Source: Spongilla lacustris (taxonomy: Eukaryota; Porifera; Demospongiae; Spongillida; Spongillidae). From it: 64,000 bases of DNA. The notes below the pieces were generated by a model, which saw nothing but the letters and a program-made list of their open reading frames with translations, was not told the DNA's origin and did not search any database. The DNA is taken from NCBI GenBank assembly GCA_949361645.1, contig OX442428.1:7352964-7416963 (forward strand), given 5' to 3'. Below, in pieces: positions 11,578 to 25,502 of the stretch. Every line of letters starts with the position of its first letter. Within the stretch, counting starts at the first letter, position 1. The translations under genes and the position numbers were made by a program.

Positions 11578-11715
11578 TCACGTGATAATACGGAGGCGGA
11601 TCTTTAAGCACTCAGACCTGATGCCCCACCTTCTAGTGGGTGTCACATCACGTGATACAATTCGAAGGCGGATGCAACTCCGTATGCCCCACCTCCTACG
11701 TGGGTGTTGCGAGTC
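11578..11715 (+). repeat. Two subterminal 70-bp direct repeats with CACGTG
   Basis: Each copy starts tcacgtgata, includes aggcggat, and ends with gccccacct...gtgggtgt, which can form a small hairpin. Offsets are 70 bp (11578 and 11648). The mirror copies lie at about 24345-24482. Subterminal repeats of this type often bind transposases; CACGTG is also an E-box. Confidence 0.55.
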
Positions 11716-13375
11716 CACTTTTAATTAGCTTTCTCTAAGCCAATTATCCATGTTTACAAGCATCGAATGTGGTGCGCCTCAATTAGCACAATCGCACAGA
11801 GAGGCAATGAACGGTGTGGTACGTACGGATTGATATGCGGTGCCATTCTGTGAGTTAGTGAATCTGAGACGCACACACGCGGGTTAGTAGACACGCAAAA
11901 ATGAAATGTAAGAATTGATCACATACCTTCCAGCTCTCTCAGAGCTAATAATAGCCTATACCAGCATCTCAAGCAGCACGCAGTAACTTGTGCGCAGACC
12001 TGATTTTGTCTCATAGCTAGGCTACATGTATATCGCTGTGTCTACGGCTTAAAGAATACTTTTGTGTCATGTGAGTGCCATTTATGGAAGCCTCGTACCA
12101 TCCATGTGTGAAGGGTCAGTGAGCATTCAAGCCTCCATCCAGTGCTGTTGAGGTTATCTGCTTAGAAAACCTCTAAGGGTGTGCTTTCATTTAAATTGTA
12201 ACGTTGTGTGTTATTCCTTCAGTAAAAAATAACGGAATAGGTATGGGGAAAGTTCCAGTTTTAAAGAAAGACCTGTGTGCTTTGCAATCATGATGTGAGC
12301 TACCCTTAATTGTTGCTGGTTTTAGATGATAGTGTGCACAAATTCTGTTACTTAGAGTAAATTTATTTTAAAGCACTGACAAATGTTGCAAACCTCCAGC
12401 AAGGTTGTAGATGATTTGTTTCTGCTGTGCTTTACTTTCAATGCTCCATTTTTTGAAGCTCGTGTTTGAATGATATCATGGAAAGTGTGCCATTTAAAGA
12501 TAGGGTGTGCTTTAATTTCAATGCATAAAATTAAGCTAGATACCTCGTTTTAAATAACAAACCTATGTGCTTGCATCAAGTTGTAGCTATTTCCATATCA
12601 TAATGTTTTTAACCTTTGCTTATGGGTATCTGTTACTTTATGCTTGACAGCCTAATATTGCAACCTACCAGTTAGGATTGGGGAAAGATGAATCATGTAG
12701 GGACAGACTGTAGTATTTAAGTGAGTCGTGTTTTTATGTTAGGGGCCGATGCTTTCGTTTTACAGTATCAGTTCATGTGTCAAGATGATTTCATGGAAAG
12801 AGTACTAGTGCCGTTTAAAGATTGGGTGTGCTTTAATTTCAATGCATAACACATGGGTAGGCTCTCTTGTTTAGGAAATGCCTGTAGTTGTGATTTGAAG
12901 AATTGCCTTGGTATCGACTAATGCTGCAAGTAGGTTTAATTCTGATGCTGCAATTGGATTTCAGAGTAGTATTACAGCACCATGTTGTGTTTGCTGTTGT
13001 GATGTTGCAAGCCTACTTCTAGGTTTTAGATGGTGGATATAAGTGTTTGAGCCTTTTAGCTACTGTGTAACCAAGTCAATGTAGGAGTACTCTCTGCTTT
13101 AAGACTCAGATATTATTTGTCTATAGAAAAGCTTCACCATCTAGAAAATAATAAATTACACCTGTAGGAACTCATCTGTAGGAACTGTAGAGTATTGAAA
13201 ACATTACTGTTTGAAGAGATTAATGTTGTGAGCCATTTAGCTAAGTTCCCTGGACATTGTGCATAATTTCATACCATCCAGCAATGTGTTTGCACACAAA
13301 AGGATTTGAAGTATGTGCTTGGAAAATCCCTGTCTAAATAAGGGTGTGCTTTTATTGAAATCTTGTGAGTTTCAT

Positions 13376-13490
<115 letters not shown>

Positions 13491-14878
13491 GAAATGAAAG
13501 ACCTGTGTGCTTTGCAATCATGATGTGAGCTACCCTTAATTATTGCTGGTTTTAGATGATAGTGTGCACAAATTCTGTTGCTTAGGGTGAATTTATTTTA
13601 AAGCACTGACAAATGTTGCAAACCTCCAGCAGGTTTTAGATGATTTGTTTAAAGAGAAGCTGTGCTTTACTTTCAATGCTCCATTTTTTGAAGCTCGTGT
13701 TTGGATGATATCATGGAAAGTGTGCCGTTTAAAGATAGGGTGTGCTTTAATTTCAATGCATAGATTTTGAGTCTCATAGCTAGATACCTCGTTTTAAATA
13801 ACAAACCTGTGTGCTTGCATCAAGTTGTAGCTATTTCCGTATCATAATGTTTTTAACCTTTGCTTATGGATATCTGTTACTTTATGCTTGACAGCCTAAT
13901 ATTGCAACCTACCAGTTAGGATTGGGGAAAGATGAATCATGTAGGGACAAACTCTAGTATTTAAGTGAGTCGTGTTTTTATGTTAGGGGCCGATGCTTTC
14001 GTTTTAGAGTATCAGCTTATGTGTCAAGATGATTTCATGGAAAGAGTACTAGTGCCATTTAAAGATTGGGTGTGCTTTAATTTCAATGCATAACACATGG
14101 GTAGGCTCTCTTATTTAGGAAATGCCAATAGATCTAGTTGTGATTTGAAGAATTGCTTTAGTATCAACTTGCATCGTGATGTGGGCCTCTTGGCTAGTTC
14201 CAGATCATGTTGTTCTTAAATTATGCATTAACAGACTTCTTTGTTATGTCGCAGTGTTTTAAAGCATTGAATAATGTTTACAGCTTCCAGCAAGGTTTAA
14301 AATGTTTGGGAAGATAGCAGTATGTCTTAAGACAACAATTACATGCATCATGTTGTGATCCTAGCTCTTAGCTACATGTAGTTCTCAGATGTTGCTATAA
14401 TGAAATGGACTTTAGGAGATCCCTGTTGTGATGTTGCAAGCCTCCTGCTAGGTTTTAGATGGTTGGATATAAGTGTGGTGCATGTCCTTACATCAATAAT
14501 ATTGTGAGACTTTTAGCTACTCAGTACTGCGTCACCAAGTCAATGTAGAGTACTCTCTGCTTTAAGAGACTCAGGTGTTACATGTGTATGTGTGCTCAGA
14601 AAAGCTCTGTGTTCTTGAAAATGTATGTTAAAGCTACAAATTACATATGTAGGAACTGTAGAGTATTGGCTGTTTTAAGAAAGAGATGTTGTGAGCAATT
14701 AAGTTCCCTGGACATTGTGCATGCATGTGAGCACTAAGTATCTGAGGGTATGCTTTAATTTCATACCATCCAGTTATGTGTTTGCACACAAAAGGGTTGA
14801 GCATACTGTTAAAGTATGCACTTGAAAAACTTCTAGCTAAATGAGGGTGTGCTTTTATTCAAATGTTGTGAGCTTCAT

Positions 14879-14948
14879 GGTGTGTGTGTGTGTGTGTGTG
14901 TGTGTGCATGTGTGTGTGTGTGTGCGTGTGTGTGTGTGTGCATGTGCG
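14879..14948. repeat. (TG)n microsatellite, second in left arm
   Basis: An interrupted TG run; it pairs with (CA)n at 21101-21169 in the right arm. Confidence 0.85.
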
Positions 14949-17415
14949 TGTATATGTTATTGATGGTAGAGTCTGTTTTAAAAGCCTCAGGACTGTTGTT
15001 GTGGGAGGTTGTGAGTTCATTTTTGGTTACAAGCCTCTAGCTAGGTTTCAGATGTGTGGATAGATGTGTGGTTGCATCATGATCAGGTTATGATTGAGCC
15101 TTGTAACTAGTTCTAGATTATAATGGTTGTTGTTGCATATGCTTTAAGGCCCTATTATTTAAATTGACTCACATCTTCATGTCATGGTGTGCCTATCAAC
15201 TCAATGGTGTCAAACCTTCACCTAGATTTTCATAGGAAAACTGCCATTTTTAATGAGAAGGAATGCATCATGTAGCAAGTTCCCATGTCATAGTTCTCTT
15301 GTTTTGTTATGTGAGCTTTCAATACCGGTCCAGTAAAGTGATCTTTGCACAGAATGATTGTACATGTAGCTGAGGTATGAAAACCACAGTGTCAAATCTG
15401 GGTGTACTTTAAAATGTAAAGTTGTGCACTTCTAGATGTGTGTTATTTGTAAAATAAGGTTAGAACACCTGTAGGTTTTAGATGAGTTGGAAGATTACTA
15501 TTGATAAAAAGATCTGCTTTGCATCAAGATGTGAGCCTTATTGCTAGTTCCAGATGATAGTTTAAGCTGTTGCTTGTGTAATTGATCTGGTTTTTAAACA
15601 AATTCTTTTGGTTTAAAGCACTGCCAAATGTTACATTCTTCCAGCAAGGTTTTTTTTTTAACCATCCAGTTATGCAAACTAATTGTGCGTGGTGGTTGGA
15701 AACGTCTGTGTTAAATGAGAGTGTGGTTTTGTTGAAATTTTGTGTCTGCGTGTGTTATGGTTTTATAGTAATTGAATATTTCTGCTTTAAAATACTTCTC
15801 TTGTTGTGACTTGAAGTTTTGATTCATGTTTGGAACCTTGCAAACCTCCAGCTTAGTTTCAGATGATTGCGAAGACTGCTGTTTTCATAGAGTTGTGGTT
15901 GCATCTGAGCCTTGTAGTTTGTTCCATATCTACGTTGCGTATGGATGGACTCTGCTTTAAGGCTGGACTCTGCTTTAAGGCTCTCTTGTTTTAAGTGTCT
16001 CATGTTTTCTGTTATGCCATTGTGTGCCCTTCAGCTACATTTTCATAGGAAGACACTGCACTGCACCTTTAGGAGAGGGCATGCATCATGCTTCCCAGGT
16101 CACAGGTGTCCAGACCAACATGTGGGTAGCTTTTTTGTTATGTGAAGGTGTACTTTCAATATGTATCCAATAAAGAAATCATTGCACAAAGTGATTATCC
16201 ATGCTGTGGAGGTATGAAAACTTGTGTTAAATGAGGGTGAGCTTTTATTGAAAATGTAATGTTGTGAGCTTTTAGCTGTGAGTGTTAAAAGTAAGGTTAG
16301 AGGTAGTCTCTGCATGCTTAAAAATACACTTGTAGGTTTTATATTATGGGGAAGGTTACAGTTTTAAACTATGCTAATTCCAGGTCATAGTGTGTGCTGT
16401 TGTTAATATCAAGCTGCTTAAAAAAATTCCTGTTGCTATGTTAGGGTTTACGTTCATTTTTAAGCACTGGCAAATGGTATAAGCCTCCAGCAAGGTTTTA
16501 GATCATTTGTTTTAAAAGAAGGTGTGCTTTATTTTCAATTCCCACCCCAGATCCTTTTTTGGTGCTTATGAATGGATGGGCTCTCTTCTTCTTAAATGCA
16601 CGACTCAGACGAGCCTTGTTGTGATATGAAGGAGTGTTTTCATTACAAGATATAGTTACAAGCCAGCAGTTAGGTTCACAATGCTTGGATTTAAGAGCGG
16701 TGCATGACATTGTTTCATGTTACAAGCCCATTGGCTAGTTCCCAGGTTATGGTGGGCATCATATTTTTATGTGCTTTCATTTCATTGCATTGAGTGATGT
16801 AATACGTTGCACAAGGTAAATGTGTTTAAGGTAATATGTAATATTGTGAGTTTCTTTTTAAAAGAGAAGTCTAGGTTTTACATGGTTGTGAAGAAAAGAG
16901 GTGTGCTTTGCATGATGATGTTAGCCTCTTAGCTAGCTCCCAGATCACAATTTGTTTATGTTGAGGGTATGCTCTTTTATTTAAGACACTCTAGGGTGTG
17001 CTTTCATTTCAGAGTATAAGCTAATGTGTCGAGCCTCTAGCTAGGTGTTAGATGATATGGAAGGCTGCTACATGTATGTTAAGAGGAGTGCTTAATTTGG
17101 ATGCATCGTGAAGTTCTCCAATTTCATGAGAGGTTGTGCTCCAGTGATGTAATTTTTTCCAAGGTGATTGATGTACATGCCGTTTGAATTTTGTGCTAAG
17201 AAAATCCCCGTGTTAAATAAGGGTGTGCTTTTTATTGTAATATTATGAGCTTCTAGCTTTGTGTAATTCATTTAAAATTAAATAGTAGTCTCTGCTTAAA
17301 TTTATATCTGTATGTGGGAAAAGTGCCATTTAAAGAGAGGGCTTGCGTTGATTCGTCACGTTGCCTACATGTATGTATGGGTAGACACTCTCTTCTTTAA
17401 GAGACTCCTGTTTTG

Positions 17416-19454
17416 TGAGGGAGTGTCATTTCAAAGCATCCACTAATATTGTTTAGGATGATTAGGATCATGTCTTCCATGGTCCCATATCAACTTTAAA
17501 TACCAACCTAAGCACAGTGCTTCGGCGAAAACATTTTCAGGATGAGTAGTCCCTCCTGAACCTGCTTACTGTGAGGTAGGCATGTTTCCCACTCTCATAG
17601 TAGAACCTTACTATTGCAGCTCTTTGCTTTACTGTCAGCCTATGGGCTCTTGCTGCTCGAGGCATTCTTCACAGTACATGTGCACATACATGTAAACTGA
17701 GGAACTTTATACTATTTTTGTATAATCTAATTGGTCTCCAAATGCTGCATGCATTCTCTATTGGTCAACTATCCCTGCCGCCATTTCAATAAGCAGTCTT
17801 AAGCATTCTCTGACAAAAAACATACCTTGCCAAAAATAAAAAGGAAAAGCAAGGGTTTTTTATTTATTTTTTCTAAAAGCTCTGCACAAAAGCATTTCAA
17901 AGCACTACTAGTATATACATTTTATGTTAAATGTCTCCAGCTAGCCCCCAGTTTGAAAGGCTGATGACTGAAGCTCATGTTTGCTCTGCTTTGTTGTTAA
18001 GTGAGATAGTGCTTTATTTTATAGAAGATTATTTTGCATGCTGTTGTGAGGTACATGTATGGAGAGAGTATTCAAAAACAGTCATTACAATGGAGTTTAT
18101 GTCCTTTTAGTGAGCTACCATTATGGATTTTGTTGAATCAAGGTTATCAAAATACATGTACAGTAGTTCTACATTTTGGATGTTGGGGCCTAATTAAATT
18201 CATAGCAAAGGACATGCATGAGGTTTTATATGAATTTAATTTACATTGTTCCTTAATGTGAGAGATGTTACTGATATAAGTTCACCATCTGTTTTACTCA
18301 GCAAGGTACTCACTACAGTGTATGTCTTCCATGTTCCCATATGCTCTTCAAATACATGTACATGTAGATTTTTTAATAAATGTACATGTAGTGGAATGCG
18401 CCTGTATGATGATGTCCCAGGTTGTAGTGTAATGTCACACAAGATGACTGTGCATTCGTACTTTAAAAAAAATATATATATTTAAAATAAGGGTGTGCTT
18501 TCATTGAAGATGAATGTTGTGACAGTTCATACATGTTGAAAGCTAGTACAACCAGCCTCATTTAACACAGACATTTTCTAGGCAACATAACGACAGGAAT
18601 CTATTAAAGTTGTGAGCTGGTCTACCCATACTTCAGCACTGACACTATGACCTGAAAACTAACCACTCTTAAATCCATGCCTTGGAAATCTATGCGGCTT
18701 GCAACATAGTTGATACTTAAAAATGAAAGCACACAACACGTGTCTCCATGAGACGAGAGCCTGACCATACATAACCAACAGCACAAGTTGTGATCTGGAA
18801 ACTAACACATTATGATGCAAAGTACACCTCTCTTAAAACTGTAATCTTACACAGCCAGTATTTTTAAGCAGAGAATACCCCTAACCTTACTTTTAAAGGA
18901 ATAACACACAAAAGTGACACAGCTCTAAGTTAAGCTTACAGCATTTGTATCATGAAAGCTCGGCTAACTTAACACAGAGCTCTTCCAAGCACAAACTTTA
19001 ACAGCATGTGTAAATTTTTCAATTAAATTACTGTCTGTATTGAAAGCACATATTCACATAACAAAAAACAAAAAACAAAAAAAAACCCAGAGAATCTACC
19101 CCTGCACACATAGCCTCACTATGAAAACTGGAACACGCAACGTGCATATCACATAAAACCTTAAACCCCAGCTTAATCATATCTGTAAATAGCTTAGGGG
19201 CTAAAACAGGATGCATTAAAGCAGCTGCTGTCTTAAAACAGCATTCTTCCCAATCATCACTCCGTCATTTAATGCAGAGGTTTTCTAAGCAATAGTTCAA
19301 AATTTTATTACAGATAGCTTTGAAATGAATGCACACAAGAGTCTCTTAAAGCAAAGCAGCCAATAATATTAATATTTATGTACATAATCTGGAAACCAGC
19401 TAGATACCTCACAACATAATGCATCTAATCATCCGAAAATGTGATGCTTGAAAA
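17416..19454. other. Central spacer of the giant foldback
   Basis: From 17416 to about 18480 the DNA is AT-rich with several tacatgta words and no gene. From about 18485 to 19454 it consists of the same monomer family in right-arm orientation (ttaaaatgaaagcacac words) without an exact left-arm partner. No transposase, integrase or polymerase motif was found in any frame. Confidence 0.5.
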
Positions 19455-21100
19455 CAGGAGTCTCTTAAAGAAGAGAGTGTCTACCCATACATACATGTAG
19501 GCAACGTGATGAATCAAAGCACGCCCTCTCTTAAAATGGCACTTCCCACTCATCAGATATATATTTATACAGAGACTACTATTTACATGTAATTTTAAAG
19601 GAATCACAAATTAAAGCTAGAAGCTCACAATACTACAATAAATAGCACACCCTTATTTAACACAGGGATTTTCTTAGCACATACAACATTGCATAACTGG
19701 ATGCTATGAAATAAAAGCACAACCTTTCATGGAGTTTGAGAACTTAAATAAGATAAATACTCATACATAAGCAACAGACTGGGATATTGGATGAGAAGTT
19801 TGCAACATGATGCATTCAAACTAAAGCACTCCTCTTAACACAGCAGTCTTCCAAATCATTTAACACCTAGCTAGAGGCTCAACACATATACTCTGAAATG
19901 AAAGCACTCCCTAACATACATGTACAACGTGAATGTCTAAATAAAAGAGCATACTCTCAACATAAACAAAAGCACAAATTGTGATCTGGGAGCTAGCTAA
20001 GAGGCTAACATCATCATGCAAAGCACACCTCTTTTCTTCACAACCATGTAAAACCTAGACTACTCTTTTAAAAAGAAACTCACAATATTACATATTACCT
20101 TAAACACATTTACCTTGTGCAACGTATTACATCACTCAATGCAATGAAATGAAAGCACATAAAAATATGATGCCCACCATAACCTGGGAACTAGCCAATG
20201 GGCTTGTAACATGAAACAATGTCATGCACCGCTCTTAAATCCAAGCATTGTGAACCTAACTGCTGGCTTGTAACTATATCTTGTAATGAAAACACTCCTT
20301 CATATCACAACAAGGCTCGTCTGAGTTGTGCATTTAAGAAGAAGAGAGCCCATCCATTCATAAGCACCAAAAAAGGATCTGGGGTGGGAATTGAAAATAA
20401 AGCGCACCTTCTTTTAAAACAAATGATCTAAACTCTTGCTGGAGGCTTATACCATTTGCCAGTGCTTAAAAATGAAAGTAAATTCCCTAACATTACAACA
20501 GGAATTTTTTTAAGCAGCTTGATATAAAGAACAGCCCACACTATGATATAGAAGCAACCTTCCCCATCCATCTAGCTAAAACGTACATGTACAGCAACAC
20601 ACTGCTTGAAGCTTACAACTTTACATTTTCAATGAAAGCACACCCTCATTTAACACAGCAGTTTTCATACCTCAGCAGCATGCACAATCATTTGGTGCAA
20701 ATATTTCTTTACTCGTCAGGGATTGAAAGCTCACATAACAAAACAAGAGAATCTACCCACATGTTGGTCCAACTATGAAATGCGAACTTGCTACATGATG
20801 CATTCCTTCTCTTATAAAATGGCATTTTAAAATCTTGACACAATTGAGTTGATAAGCACACCATGACATAAAGACATGAGTCACTTAAAATAAGAGGGCC
20901 TTAAAGCATATGCAATAACAAACATTATGATATTGAACTAGCTACATGGCTCAATCACAACCTGATCATGATGCAACGACAACTCTATGAAAAATACACA
21001 TCTGAAACTTAGCTGGAGGCTTGTAACCAAAAATGAAATCAATCCTCCCATAACAACAGTCCTGAGGCTTTTAAAACAGAGAACCATCAATAACATATAC

Positions 21101-21110
21101 ATACACGCAC

Positions 21111-21169
<59 letters not shown>
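21101..21169. repeat. (CA)n microsatellite, right arm
   Basis: CA run mirroring 14879-14948. Confidence 0.85.
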
Positions 21170-22557
21170 ATGAAGCTCACAACATTTGAATAAAAGCACA
21201 CCCTCATTTAGCTAGAAGTTTTTCAAGTGCATACTTTAACAGTATGCTCAACCCTTTTGTGTGCAAACACATAACTGGATGGTATGAAATTAAAGCATAC
21301 CCTCAGATACTTAGTGCTCACATGCATGCACAATGTCCAGGGAACTTAATTGCTCACAACATCTCTTTCTTAAAACAGCCAATACTCTACAGTTCCTACA
21401 TATGTAATTTGTAGCTTTAACATACATTTTCAAGAACACAGAGCTTTTCTGAGCACACATACACATGTAACACCTGAGTCTCTTAAAGCAGAGAGTACTC
21501 TACATTGACTTGGTGACGCAGTACTGAGTAGCTAAAAGTCTCACAATATTATTGATGTAAGGACATGCACCACACTTATATCCAACCATCTAAAACCTAG
21601 CAGGAGGCTTGCAACATCACAACAGGGATCTCCTAAAGTCCATTTCATTATAGCAACATCTGAGAACTACATGTAGCTAAGAGCTAGGATCACAACATGA
21701 TGCATGTAATTGTTGTCTTAAGACATACTGCTATCTTCCCAAACATTTTAAACCTTGCTGGAAGCTGTAAACATTATTCAATGCTTTAAAACACTGCGAC
21801 ATAACAAAGAAGTCTGTTAATGCATAATTTAAGAACAACATGATCTGGAACTAGCCAAGAGGCCCACATCACGATGCAAGTTGATACTAAAGCAATTCTT
21901 CAAATCACAACTAGATCTATTGGCATTTCCTAAATAAGAGAGCCTACCCATGTGTTATGCATTGAAATTAAAGCACACCCAATCTTTAAATGGCACTAGT
22001 ACTCTTTCCATGAAATCATCTTGACACATAAGCTGATACTCTAAAACGAAAGCATCGGCCCCTAACATAAAAACACGACTCACTTAAATACTAGAGTTTG
22101 TCCCTACATGATTCATCTTTCCCCAATCCTAACTGGTAGGTTGCAATATTAGGCTGTCAAGCATAAAGTAACAGATATCCATAAGCAAAGGTTAAAAACA
22201 TTATGATACGGAAATAGCTACAACTTGATGCAAGCACACAGGTTTGTTATTTAAAACGAGGTATCTAGCTATGAGACTCAAAATCTATGCATTGAAATTA
22301 AAGCACACCCTATCTTTAAACGGCACACTTTCCATGATATCATCCAAACACGAGCTTCAAAAAATGGAGCATTGAAAGTAAAGCACAGCTTCTCTTTAAA
22401 CAAATCATCTAAAACCTGCTGGAGGTTTGCAACATTTGTCAGTGCTTTAAAATAAATTCACCCTAAGCAACAGAATTTGTGCACACTATCATCTAAAACC
22501 AGCAATAATTAAGGGTAGCTCACATCATGATTGCAAAGCACACAGGTCTTTCATTTC

Positions 22558-22684
<127 letters not shown>

Positions 22685-24859
22685 ATGAAACTCACAAGAT
22701 TTCAATAAAAGCACACCCTTATTTAGACAGGGATTTTCCAAGCACATACTTCAAATCCTTTTGTGTGCAAACACATTGCTGGATGGTATGAAATTATGCA
22801 CAATGTCCAGGGAACTTAGCTAAATGGCTCACAACATTAATCTCTTCAAACAGTAATGTTTTCAATACTCTACAGTTCCTACAGATGAGTTCCTACAGGT
22901 GTAATTTATTATTTTCTAGATGGTGAAGCTTTTCTATAGACAAATAATATCTGAGTCTTAAAGCAGAGAGTACTCCTACATTGACTTGGTTACACAGTAG
23001 CTAAAAGGCTCAAACACTTATATCCACCATCTAAAACCTAGAAGTAGGCTTGCAACATCACAACAGCAAACACAACATGGTGCTGTAATACTACTCTGAA
23101 ATCCAATTGCAGCATCAGAATTAAACCTACTTGCAGCATTAGTCGATACCAAGGCAATTCTTCAAATCACAACTACAGGCATTTCCTAAACAAGAGAGCC
23201 TACCCATGTGTTATGCATTGAAATTAAAGCACACCCAATCTTTAAACGGCACTAGTACTCTTTCCATGAAATCATCTTGACACATGAACTGATACTGTAA
23301 AACGAAAGCATCGGCCCCTAACATAAAAACACGACTCACTTAAATACTACAGTCTGTCCCTACATGATTCATCTTTCCCCAATCCTAACTGGTAGGTTGC
23401 AATATTAGGCTGTCAAGCATAAAGTAACAGATACCCATAAGCAAAGGTTAAAAACATTATGATATGGAAATAGCTACAACTTGATGCAAGCACATAGGTT
23501 TGTTATTTAAAACGAGGTATCTAGCTTAATTTTATGCATTGAAATTAAAGCACACCCTATCTTTAAATGGCACACTTTCCATGATATCATTCAAACACGA
23601 GCTTCAAAAAATGGAGCATTGAAAGTAAAGCACAGCAGAAACAAATCATCTACAACCTTGCTGGAGGTTTGCAACATTTGTCAGTGCTTTAAAATAAATT
23701 TACTCTAAGTAACAGAATTTGTGCACACTATCATCTAAAACCAGCAACAATTAAGGGTAGCTCACATCATGATTGCAAAGCACACAGGTCTTTCTTTAAA
23801 ACTGGAACTTTCCCCATACCTATTCCGTTATTTTTTACTGAAGGAATAACACACAACGTTACAATTTAAATGAAAGCACACCCTTAGAGGTTTTCTAAGC
23901 AGATAACCTCAACAGCACTGGATGGAGGCTTGAATGCTCACTGACCCTTCACACATGGATGGTACGAGGCTTCCATAAATGGCACTCACATGACACAAAA
24001 GTATTCTTTAAGCCGTAGACACAGCGATATACATGTAGCCTAGCTATGAGACAAAATCAGGTCTGCGCACAAGTTACTGCGTGCTGCTTGAGATGCTGGT
24101 ATAGGCTATTATTAGCTCTGAGAGAGCTGGAAGGTATGTGATCAATTCTTACATTTCATTTTTGCGTGTCTACTAACCCGCGTGTGTGCGTCTCAGATTC
24201 ACTAACTCACAGAATGGCACCGCATATCAATCCGTACGTACCACACCGTTCATTGCCTCTCTGTGCGATTGTGCTAATTGAGGCGCACCACATTCGATGC
24301 TTGTAAACATGGATAATTGGCTTAGAGAAAGCTAATTAAAAGTGGACTCGCAACACCCACGTAGGAGGTGGGGCATACGGAGTTGCATCCGCCTTCGAAT
24401 TGTATCACGTGATGTGACACCCACTAGAAGGTGGGGCATCAGGTCTGAGTGCTTAAAGATCCGCCTCCGTATTATCACGTGACTATAACAGCGATTTAAT
24501 TATGAGATTAAGTCTTAGGACGAGGTCGTGTGCGCATGCGTATGCGAAGAAAAATAGGCAGTGGATCGTAGTTTCCGTTTAGTAGGTGGAAAAAATCCAA
24601 TATTTTGATCGAAGCTTCACAACCGATACCTGAACACAGACGACCTTTTAAATCAGTTAATTTGTTGTGCTTATTAAAATTAATTAGCATTATTAATAAT
24701 GTTTTAATTAAATTATTGGAAAAAAATTTGAGGAAACCGACCAACTTTGTTTCAAAATACCAGATTTTTTGCTCCATCCTATCAAAAGTTATTCAAAATC
24801 AAAAGCGTTGCGTTCATTCGTGGACACCCTGTATAATTATGGTTCCGTAAACTGATAGG

Positions 24860-24936
24860 CTCGTCCCCTGCTCTTTTTATAATGTTTGGGGGGGCGGGGG
24901 ATATTTCCTTAAAATAGGACCTGTGGACGAGGCTAG
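24860..24936. mobile_element. Small foldback remnant, ctcgtcccc family
   Basis: The ends ggctcgtcccctg and gtggacgaggcta are inverted and match the hairpin at 9465-9550 in sequence style. The interior carries a ggggggcgggggat tract. It lies just outside the giant element, still inside the intron. Confidence 0.4.
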
Positions 24937-25226
24937 TAAGTATAATATCAATTATAGTGTGTATGCATGCATGCAGGATTCAGTTTGTTAGAGGCTGCGC
25001 GCTGATCGTGCGCAGCATGCATCGAAAGAGCAAACTTTATATTACTACATGGGATCAAAGCGTACTGTTGCATGCCTCCTTATAATTAGAACTTACTAAT
25101 ATGGCATGTTAGTAATATCAATAAAGCCGGTTGCATGATTCAGTAATGTAGACAATAGTTATTCCACTAAATTTTTCCCATTCACTTTGCGTGCACCGCG
25201 TAACTACGGTATATTATTGATTGTAG

Positions 25227-25502
25227 GTGATGGAGAAGAGCATTGAACACATCAGGAAATGGAAATCCAAGAACTGCGTGTTTGAGACCACCCTAAACTG
25301 CGCAGTAAATGTTCGCTTTCAACAGTACTTGGACATCCTCTGCATGGACCTAGGCGTCTCCCCTTACCGTAAGATGCCCAATTTCTTGGCGGAGATCCTG
25401 GCCCCCTATGGTGCGGCAGACTACAGGGAGGTGCAGAGAGAGGTGGACAAGGCCAGGGCCAAGGGGAAGAAGCCACGGCACGTGATGCTACTTGACACTT
25501 GA
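25227..25502 (+). CDS. Flavin-containing monooxygenase, C-terminal exon
   Basis: After acceptor ttgattgtag the phase-0 frame reads VMEKSIEHIRKW and continues for 91 codons to TGA (25500-25502), ending RHVMLLDT. The stretch MDLGVSPYRKMPNFLAEI followed by PYGAADY is the typical tail of this FMO group, where the last domain packs against the FAD domain. It is separated from the rest of the gene by the 14-kb intron. Together with exon 1 the protein would be about 520 residues, normal for the family. Unlike exon 1 this exon has no frameshift. Confidence 0.7.
   Translation: MMEKSIEHIRKWKSKNCVFETTLNCAVNVRFQQYLDILCMDLGVSPYRKMPNFLAEILAPYGAADYREVQREVDKARAKGKKPRHVMLLDT

Noticed and set aside
16498..16710. 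70-codon frame nearly identical to 20219-20431
   Set aside because: Same reason: arm-to-arm identity, no family signature, and it consists of the monomer repeats.
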